Assembly: GCF_034702125.1 (NCBI RefSeq)
Contig: NC_085866.1
Coordinates: 17,609,815 to 17,673,814, forward strand
Reading direction: 5' to 3'
DNA from: Engraulis encrasicolus
Taxonomy: Eukaryota > Chordata > Actinopteri > Clupeiformes > Engraulidae
DNA length: 64,000 nucleotides
The notes beneath the pieces are model-generated. The model was given only the letters and a program-made list of their open reading frames with translations, had not been told where the DNA came from and did no database searches. Positions 42,501-64,000 of this stretch are shown here, piece by piece. Made by a program: the position numbers and the translations under genes. Numbering within the stretch: position 1 is the first letter of the stretch; the number at the start of each line of letters is the position of its first letter.

Positions 42501-42765
42501 GGAAGGGTGCAAATGAATGAACCTCGAATGACATGGGGGACCCTTCCATGTCATTGCAAGGGGACTAGCTGGCTAGTTAACTCAGCCTTGGGACTGAGTG
42601 AAAGTTCTTGCCCCGAATGGATGAAAATAGAAACCTACCGTCAGGGTTCTCAATCGAATTCACATACATGTCCTTGTATTTCTCAAATGTGGCTACATGA
42701 GCCTCTTTCTTCAAATCTCCGCTCGCATGAAATACATCTTCCCCTGGTGCTTTGTCCGGGATCAT
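24284..42765 (-). CDS. acss2: Acetyl-CoA synthetase 2, cytosolic/nuclear; complete, 18 coding exons
   Basis: The enzyme makes acetyl-CoA from acetate, ATP and CoA in cytosol and nucleus (family knowledge). Coding exons in gene order: 42639-42765, 42004-42199, 39144-39235, 38809-38912, 38342-38414, 37619-37694, 37307-37415, 32350-32487, 31686-31856, 31319-31452, 30575-30707, 29508-29564, 29203-29283, 27977-28085, 27584-27652, 27052-27228, 24896-24970, 24284-24411. All phases agree: 2049 nt, 682 aa. Diagnostic motifs: [14 protein letters not shown] and [15 protein letters not shown] (exon 2), [11 protein letters not shown] split over exons 8/9 (ATP-binding loop), [14 protein letters not shown] (exon 9), [10 protein letters not shown] over exons 11/12, GYYVTGDG over exons 14/15, [16 protein letters not shown] over exons 15/16, and [12 protein letters not shown] over exons 17/18 with the conserved acetylatable lysine. 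I chose the ATG at 42763-42765 because it opens the first in-phase exon and has A at -3. N and C termini fit ACSS2 better than mitochondrial ACSS1; no mitochondrial presequence is seen. No disruption was found. Confidence 0.96.
25040..25858 (+). repeat. Dispersed repeat split by the Harbinger-like MITE
   Basis: The left part (about 25040-25252) has GATAACTCAAAAAGTTATGA and the right part (25764-25858) has CTTGGCGGAGGTCTGCACTC. An inverted relative of the right part is at about 49180-49345 (GAGTGCAAACCTCCGCCAAG). I do not know the class. Confidence 0.45.
25256..25760. mobile_element. PIF/Harbinger-like MITE, 505 bp, in acss2 intron 17
   Basis: The inverted ends GGGCGCGATCACAC and GTGTGATCGCGCCC are perfect over 14 bp and flanked by TAA on both sides (25253-25255 and 25761-25763), the 3-bp target of Harbinger elements. 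The interior is rich in GCGGAT-type words. It splits a dispersed repeat running from about 25040 to 25858. Confidence 0.65.
25876..26379. mobile_element. Tc1/mariner-derived MITE, 504 bp, in acss2 intron 17
   Basis: The ends CAACCCCTGG and CCAGGGATTG are near-identical inverted repeats, continuing inward as GCAAAAAGTATGGAATCA and its complement, a known fish Tc1/mariner end type. TA precedes the left end; the right target has decayed. No transposase remains. Confidence 0.65.
26665..26800. mobile_element. hAT-like end fragment in acss2 intron 16
   Basis: ATGTCAAACTCAGGCCCGGG followed by TGGCCCGC resembles the end of a Charlie-type hAT element. No matching second end or duplication was found. 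Confidence 0.35.
26828..27066. repeat. Tandem copies of the acss2 exon 16 donor region
   Basis: The junction sequence at 27048-27066 (exon end plus donor) recurs at about 26828-26846 and 26947-26965, each followed by GAGTTAGAGTTTTCAGAGTT-like and CTCCAAATCTAATGCAT blocks. Spacings are 119 and 101 bp. A more diverged part is near 26482-26530. Confidence 0.65.
27735..27905 (-). mobile_element. tRNA-derived SINE in acss2 intron 14
   Basis: On the minus strand a B box GGGTTCGATTCCC (complement at about 27844-27856) precedes a body ending in TTCCTATCAAATAAAGTCG and an A-rich tail. It is the same general type as the copy at 13531. Confidence 0.72.
28600..29075 (-). mobile_element. LINE reverse transcriptase fragment in acss2 intron 13
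   Basis: The minus-strand frame 28614-29072 contains [14 protein letters not shown], where the expected catalytic FADD reads FADG, then a degraded thumb region ending [15 protein letters not shown]. This matches the CR1/Rex-like LINEs elsewhere in the window. It is an old, inactive piece. Confidence 0.65.
30472..30540 (+). repeat. (GA)n microsatellite in acss2 intron 11
   Basis: Pure GA tract, 35 bp from exon 11. Confidence 0.95.
30798..31227. mobile_element. hAT MITE, 430 bp, in acss2 intron 10
   Basis: An exact 8-bp duplication ACAGAAAC flanks the element (30790-30797 and 31228-31235). The ends are TAGGGGTG and CACCCCTA. The interior repeats ATCGTGATAC and GCATCG motifs in both orientations and has no coding capacity. 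Confidence 0.8.
33395..33465 (+). mobile_element. L2-like LINE tail fragment
   Basis: TGTAAAGCACTTTGTGACTG followed by TGTGAAAGGCGCTATA is the conserved 3' tail motif of L2-type LINEs. It lies immediately left of the Tc1-derived foldback in acss2 intron 7. Confidence 0.45.
33486..35108. mobile_element. Tc1-type element rearranged into a foldback, acss2 intron 7
   Basis: The left ~970 bp is a minus-strand Tc1-type transposase with many breaks: a [12 protein letters not shown] stretch and [16 protein letters not shown] (34067-34255), then [10 protein letters not shown] further on. The right ~510 bp (34595-35108) is an inverted duplicate of the C-terminal end. Both ends carry the inverted terminal sequence GGTGCTCATATGTTTACATA. 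TA follows the right end. The N-terminal DNA-binding part is not recognisable. Confidence 0.72.
35832..36668. mobile_element. hAT-like element with a nested foldback, acss2 intron 7
   Basis: The inverted ends TAGGGGTGGGA and TCCCACCCCTA match over 11 bp. The flanking octamers (ATATATAC and ATACATAA) no longer agree, so the class assignment rests on ends only. The foldback element 36247-36496 is inserted inside. Confidence 0.5.
36247..36496 (-). mobile_element. Foldback element with hammerhead-like core, family B
   Basis: A 15-bp duplication TACAGTTCCTGTACA flanks it exactly (36232-36246 and 36497-36511). Inverted arms (near 36259-36306 and 36350-36400) enclose a minus-strand core at 36331-36301: CTGAAGA, AAA, stem CATG-ACAG-CGTG (one G-U pair), then GAAACGTT. 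A ~95-bp unique flank lies on the right. It is nested in the hAT-like element 35832-36668. Confidence 0.7.
39236..42003. other. acss2 intron 2, mostly unique
   Basis: Apart from the (CCA)n(CA)n tract at 40961-41011, no element or exon was recognised in this 2.8-kb intron. Confidence 0.5.
40961..41011 (+). repeat. (CCA)n(CA)n compound microsatellite in acss2 intron 2
   Basis: About eight CCA units followed by a CA tract with one AAACA interruption. Confidence 0.9.
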
Positions 42766-43660
42766 CTTGTTTATCTGGGGACAGCTATGAGTTCACCTCT
42801 GTCAAGTCTGTGGGAACAAAACCGTAATAAGCAGACTTGCCAAATCAATTTCCCGGATAACCGGTATATGTCCCACGGAGATTTGATAACTTTATCTGCT
42901 TTTCATTGATTATGTTCTAATTGCTTAGCATGCCAATGGGTAAGGTCGCAATAGGGCTATTCAGTTAGCCACTACTTCACTAGCAAGGAACTGTCAGCTA
43001 ACTTGCAGCGTCTCTCTAGGTTTGCTGATTAAACTCAACACAACTTCCTTCCACCAAGTAATTTAAGTTTTTATTAATGATAATGTTTGGGTGCATGTAC
43101 CTCCATCTCTAGTAATACGTAGCTTCATGCACATGGTCAACAGGGAAGACAATGCATTGAACATCTGTTAGCAAGCCAGTCGCCAATTACGACCCCTATG
43201 TTATGGCTAGCACTCGGCTGTCAAAAAGCGCGAGATCAGGCCGTTAGCAAAAACCTTACGCTCTATACATTGATCATGATCAAACTCCCACCTTTTCAGT
43301 TTAACTGCAGGTACCTAACACTGTGCACCAGGATAACCATCGAACCCCTAACTCAACTCGGTTTCAATGCTCAAAACGCTCTTTTCTCTTCCGTCTGATT
43401 TACAAGACAACAACACTTGCAGCAGCAGCACTGCTAGACGAACACAGACCAGTAACCTACATGCTCGCTCCACCCATATTTTTCATCCGTAAACTCTCAG
43501 TGGCCCCGATGGAACAAAAAGTGACCAATTGGCTGAGTGAAAAAAATGACGCAATCAAAACGTCATACCTCACAAGCGCAAAGACTCGGAGAAATGTCAG
43601 ATTACTAAATAAAATTTCCACTATGCAATGGCTTTTTCTCCATAAGTAGACCTATGACTT
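42766..43660 (-). promoter_or_regulatory. acss2 5' UTR and upstream flank
   Basis: This is the non-repetitive stretch between the acss2 start codon and a hAT-type element beginning at 43719. It should contain the transcription start and proximal promoter. A CCAAT pentamer (43524-43528) and two TGACG-like motifs (near 43548 and 43561) are visible, but no TATA box is placed convincingly. There may be a non-coding first exon. Assignment rests on position alone. Confidence 0.3.
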
Positions 43661-43853
43661 TAACCATACAGTGCCTTGATCATACAACAGGGCTGAAATA
43701 GATGTAGTAGGCCTAGGCCAGGGGTTGGCAATTATTTTGGACTAAGGGACACATTGGGTTTTATTAGGCCTATATAGCCTATTAGCCAAAGGGCCGCAGA
43801 TGTCTTGCATTGGCCTACTTCCATTATGTGAATATAGTGATAATAGTAATAAT

Positions 43854-43854
43854 A

Positions 43855-43895
<41 letters not shown>
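43854..43895 (+). repeat. (GAT)n microsatellite
   Basis: About 13 GAT units, followed by (AAT)/(ACT) triplets. Confidence 0.9.
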
Positions 43896-44856
43896 ACTAA
43901 TAATACTACTACTACGACTACTAATAATAATAATAAGGATGTATGCCATATACACATCCGACTTCAATTACCACACAAAGACCTGCCACATGCAAAAATT
44001 CTCAGATGATACAGCTATTGTGGGGTGCATCAATGATTGCCAGGAAGGAGAGTAGGGTACTGGTGGATAACTTTTTCAGATGGTGCCAAAACACAGCTGC
44101 AGCTGAATTCCACCAAAACCAAGTAGATGGTGACTGACTTCAGAAGGACCACCCCACCGTTGGCGGCGGTCTCTATCGAGGGGGAGACAGTGAGACAGTC
44201 AGCACCATACAAGTACCTAGGAGTACAGCTGGACATAAACTGGACTGGGCTGCTAACTCAGCTGCACTCTACAGGAAAGGTCAGAGCAGGCTCTTCTTCC
44301 TCAGGAAGATGAGATCCTCCAAGGTCTGCAACAGACTCCTACTGATATTTACCAGTCTGCCATGGCTAGTGTCCTGTCCTATAGTATTGCCTGCTTGGGT
44401 AGTAGAATTAGGGAAAAGGATGCTGGATGCCTAGACAGGCTGGTGAGGAAAGCTGGGTCTGTGGTGGGCATGGAACGGGAGGCTCTCACTACAACTGTTG
44501 AGAAGAGGACCCTGAGCAGACTGGACTCCATACTTGACAATGACAGTCTCCCCCTGCACCTGTTTCTGGCCAATCAGAGAAGTTTGTTCAGACTACAGAC
44601 TGTGCTATCCCCTGCCGGACAGACAGACTATGGAAGTCCTTTGTCCAAAGGGCCATCCAGCTCTTCAACACCAAACAGAAGCATACACTGAAAGAGATCA
44701 TCATCGGTGACTGGAGTGCATAAACGACCCATAAGGCAATTGTGCAGAGACATGGATGGCTGTACAGTACTCAATGAGTGCTATATGTTTACTGCAATGT
44801 GCAATATGTATTTTTTGTATTGAGTGTATGTTTTAATATTTGTGTATTTATGCAAG

Positions 44857-45086
<230 letters not shown>

Positions 45087-45169
45087 TGATAAGAGGCTAT
45101 TTGCTGTACTTTAATGTGTGCTATGTTTACTGCAATGTACAATAATGTATATTAGGTGTTAGTGTATGT

Positions 45170-45560
45170 CAGAGAGTCAGAGTGTACTTTATTATCCCCA
45201 GGGAAATTTGTCTTGGGCTTCACTTTATTATTAACACCATACAGCCTTAGTCGTCTTAAAAAGTACATCTATGTGGACCTGCCATGTAAGTGCACTGTCC
45301 ATAAAGACACCAAGGTATTTGTGGGAGGAAACCTGCATATGGGGGTGTCATGTATCAGTACTGGGCTTGTGTTGGAGACTGCTCTTGTGTCAAATATAAT
45401 TTCCTGAGTTTTACTGACATTGACAACAAGATGGTGGGCACCACACCAGTCCACAAACTGTTTTATCTCTGAGTGGTATGATGCTGTATCCTGATCTTTG
45501 TATAGTAGCCCCAGGATTGCAGTGTCGTCTGAGAATTTGACAATGTTGTTGTATGTAGTA
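45170..45560 (-). mobile_element. LINE fragment nested in the plus-strand LINE
   Basis: The minus strand encodes part of a reverse transcriptase (FVDWCGAHHLVVNVSKTQEI, ORF 45269-45454, preceded by a KFSDDTAI-like stretch) and a tail reading AATTTCCCTGGGGATAATAA near 45190-45210. The fragment is short and not functional. Confidence 0.6.
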
Positions 45561-45641
45561 CAGTATGTAGTTGTATGTCTGTATTTGTGAATTTATGTAA
45601 GCTGTCAGACACCTCAATTTCCCCCGGGATTAATAAAAGTC

Positions 45642-46850
<1,209 letters not shown>

Positions 46851-47264
46851 TACTCTACTCTACCTTTTTGCCTTTATTCCTGCATATCGTAATTAAATTA
46901 ATTCAGATGAATGATAATATAGCCGACATACTTGATTAACCTTAAACCACTAATTTGCCCTGTTGGAGGTGAGAAAGTCACTTTGGATTTGAATGTTGTC
47001 TTTTTGTTTAAAGCCCTGCAGGCCAGGGGAAATGGCTCAGAGGGCTGCATATGGCCCCTGGGCCTGACTTAGCCCACCTTTGGCCTAGGCTATAAGTAGT
47101 GAAGGGCAAATTAAGTTTGTTGAAAGTCTCAACGTTTTAGGCACATTAATTTTTGAAGAATTGGATTAGTACTTGAAGTTTTAGTGGTAGGGGGGGGACC
47201 TCTCCTGGTGAGAAGCCATGACTACAACTGAGACACCAAGTGAAAACATCAACCCCACTCAAAG

Positions 47265-47345
47265 ATTTGAGTAGAGAAACTTTATTGATCCCCGCAGAGA
47301 AATTAAGGCGTCAAGTAGCTTACATAAATACACATAATGCACACA
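47265..47345 (-). mobile_element. LINE 3' tail fragment
   Basis: On the minus strand it reads AATTTCTCTGCGGGGATCAA then TAAAGTTTCTCTACTCAAA, a typical tail of Rex-like fish LINEs. It sits next to a minus-strand SINE. Confidence 0.4.
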
Positions 47346-47361
47346 CAGACATTTCAAGACA

Positions 47362-47597
47362 CATTACATTACATTACATTGCACTTAGCTAACGCTTTCA
47401 TTTTTCATTCAAAGCGACTTACAGTTATTATTTTTCAGGGTATTGGTTACAGTCCCTGGAGCAATGTGGGGTTAGGTGCCTTGCTCAAGGGCACTTCAGC
47501 CATGGATGGGGATGTAGGGAGAGGTCAGGGTAGATTCGAACCTGCAACCCCTAGATTGAAAGACCAACTCTCTAACCACTAGGCCACGGCTGCCCCG
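47362..47597 (-). mobile_element. tRNA-derived SINE, same family, minus strand
   Basis: Read on the minus strand it has the B box GGTTCGAATC (complement near 47533), the CTTGAGCAAGGC body and a (TGTAA)n tail at 47362-47380. It matches the copy at 8087-8300. Confidence 0.8.
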
Positions 47598-47779
47598 ACA
47601 CATAACACAGGTAAGTCAGGGAGGGAAAATAAAAACTGGAAACTGGAAATAATAATAATAATTTTACAAAATAATAAATAAATATTAAAAAATAACACTT
47701 AAAAATTCATTATGTGAGTTGAGGTAGACAAGAGGTTACATGACCAAGAATGAGTGTTGACAGATAAGTCTGAGATACC

Positions 47780-48380
47780 TATAGTATTCTGCCCTACAAT
47801 CTATGAACGCAGTAACTCTGAAAACGGCAAACTGAGAAAAAAGGCTTCAAAGTTTCCCATATGGCGCGACATCTGTGTTGTCGGTAAATTGGTGGTGACA
47901 CTTCCTGGTAATGCTTGTTTAGGATAGAAATTTAATGCACACAAAAAAAAACAAAAAAACAACATTTATGTGTCTTTTTGCCACAATAAACAGAGTTACT
48001 GCGTTCTTGGCTGGTATTACTGCCACAAAATGGAGTTACTGCAGGAGTTACTGCGTTCTTGGCTAGTATTACTGTCTACTCCCAAACCAGTCCCATTGGA
48101 ACGTGCAGCAGTAACTCGCCGACTTACTGCGTTTTTGTTTTGTACGACATAACCTTTAATACAACAAGCAGTAACTTTTTTTTGGTCATTTTTGCACTTT
48201 CAAAATGAGTTTTCTCCAAAACGGGACGGTGTTGGACCACCATTTTTTGACACAAGACAAATGAGGTAGTTTAAAACCCATTTCTGATATAAAAAAAAAA
48301 TCGACCATTTTGAGACTGCGTTCTTGTTTTGCACGGCAGTATTGTGATGTAGACTTGTATTGTAAAGTAGAGTTCATGTA
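47780..48380. repeat. Repeat with recurring AGTTACTGCGTTCTTG words
   Basis: The word ACTGCGTTCTTG or its complement occurs near 47808 (inverted), 47996, 48048, 48126 (TTTTTG variant) and 48316. Spacing is irregular. It is likely a decayed foldback or MITE, since the outer copies are inverted. Confidence 0.45.
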
Positions 48381-48828
48381 GAGTAGACAGAACTAAGGCA
48401 CAAATATTATTCAACGAAGAACATAAATGCCCTTAAGAAGACAAAGGATTGTTGAAATAGGCTGTGCTACTTTCATTCTAATAGTAGTCTTTAAGTAGGC
48501 TACTCATTAATGCCGGCCACTGCAACACAATGTAATACCACCCCCTCATTCTGTACTACACACTTCTCATGAAACATGCCATCATGATGAGGCATCAGAA
48601 AACACTTCTGGCTATTGGGTTTCTTTGCATGCTGTAAAATTCAAAGAAAGGGCTTTCCAGGACAGTGATCACAGTTACTTTGCCTGCATGCAGCCATACA
48701 TCACAAATCAACTGGTACCAAAGTACAACACCTTTACACTGTCAGAACAGACTAAATGAAACCAAGAGCAAATAACAAAAACAGACATTAAAATGCAAGT
48801 ATATTGTAGAAAGGCCGGATAGATTTGT

Positions 48829-63518
<14,690 letters not shown>

Positions 63519-64000
63519 CTGTGTTGGAAAAATATCACATTGTACACCAAAACAGCTACTGTACAATATGCTGTCAACGAGACTAATTTCCTCCCAGAAG
63601 ACCCCAAAAAGACATTAGTGTAAATTGACTGGAGGTTTACAGATGGTAAGGTCAGGCTAAGTAAACATTGTCCAGTAAACTTTTCCCCAGTCAAAACTCC
63701 TGAACATTAGGGAATACAGCTCTGTGGAAGAAATGCAAGCATTAGCAGGTGACTGCATGAAACATAGAACTCTTATTCAATAAAGTCCTGAATTAAGAAT
63801 GCAAACAGTAAAAGGAGGCAACTTCATTGTTTTCTCCACATAGGCGGGGGATGCGGGGGGGGGGGGGGGGGGGTGCATGGAATAGACACACCAAAGCAAG
63901 AGGCCACAAGTGGAAGAAAAGGACAGGAGGTACTAGTTTGACTTGGACCGTAAGTTTTAATCTCTTTAACTAGGTATGCCACATATGGAAATCCAGCCCG
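63519..64000. other. WD-gene intron to window edge
   Basis: No further exon was recognised. A G-run of about 17 bases lies at 63857-63873. Confidence 0.5.

Noticed and set aside
24284..42765. acss1 (mitochondrial) rather than acss2
   Set aside because: No mitochondrial targeting sequence; the N-terminal EFWGDIAK context and the C-terminal sequence fit the cytosolic enzyme.
42766..43660. SREBP-type sterol elements in the acss2 promoter
   Set aside because: Such control is known for mammalian ACSS2, but I could not find a clear matching site and will not claim one.

Overview
The window is vertebrate nuclear DNA, most likely from a ray-finned (teleost) fish. Genes are split into short exons with GT/AG introns. 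The mobile DNA is typical of fish: L2 and CR1/Rex-like LINEs, tRNA-derived SINEs, Tc1/mariner, hAT, Harbinger-like and piggyBac-like elements, and very long (GT)n, (GA)n and (CTGT)n microsatellites. The species cannot be named from the sequence alone.

Layout. (1) 1-15.1 kb is intergenic: LINEs, MITEs, SINEs and microsatellites. (2) 15.14-16.35 kb holds the last three coding exons of an unrecognised plus-strand gene, followed by a ~70-bp minisatellite and a polyadenylation signal. (3) 17-24.2 kb is intergenic: a LINE carrying its own internal microsatellite, a foldback element, and the likely acss2 3' UTR. (4) 24.28-42.77 kb holds a complete minus-strand gene for cytosolic acetyl-CoA synthetase (acss2). 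Its 18 coding exons join in phase to 682 codons; introns are loaded with transposons. (5) 43.7-47.1 kb is a nested transposon block bounded by a perfect 8-bp duplication. (6) 48.83 kb to beyond 63.5 kb holds the C-terminal 691 codons of a minus-strand WD40-repeat gene of the WDR49/WDR64 type. Its 5' end lies outside the window. The unrecognised gene and acss2 are convergent; acss2 and the WD gene are both on the minus strand.

The most interesting feature is not a gene. Four short foldback elements (12.16, 20.09, 36.25 and 61.96 kb) are each flanked by a perfect 15-bp target-site duplication. In the space between inverted arms, each has a core resembling the small hammerhead ribozymes reported from Penelope-like retroelements: CTGAAGA, a short hairpin, then GAAACGT. 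Arm sequences differ between three families while the core is shared. Two copies of one family have the core in opposite orientation relative to their unique flank.

Other notable features: two Tc1-type elements turned into large inverted repeats, one a near-perfect 1.3-kb palindrome; a (TG)n-hairpin-(CA)n foldback at 9 kb; a WD-gene exon with no usable GT donor, apparently needing a GC donor next to a (CTGT)n array; and tandem copies of an acss2 exon-intron junction inside the downstream intron.

All coordinates and splice sites were read by eye. No alignment or database search was run.
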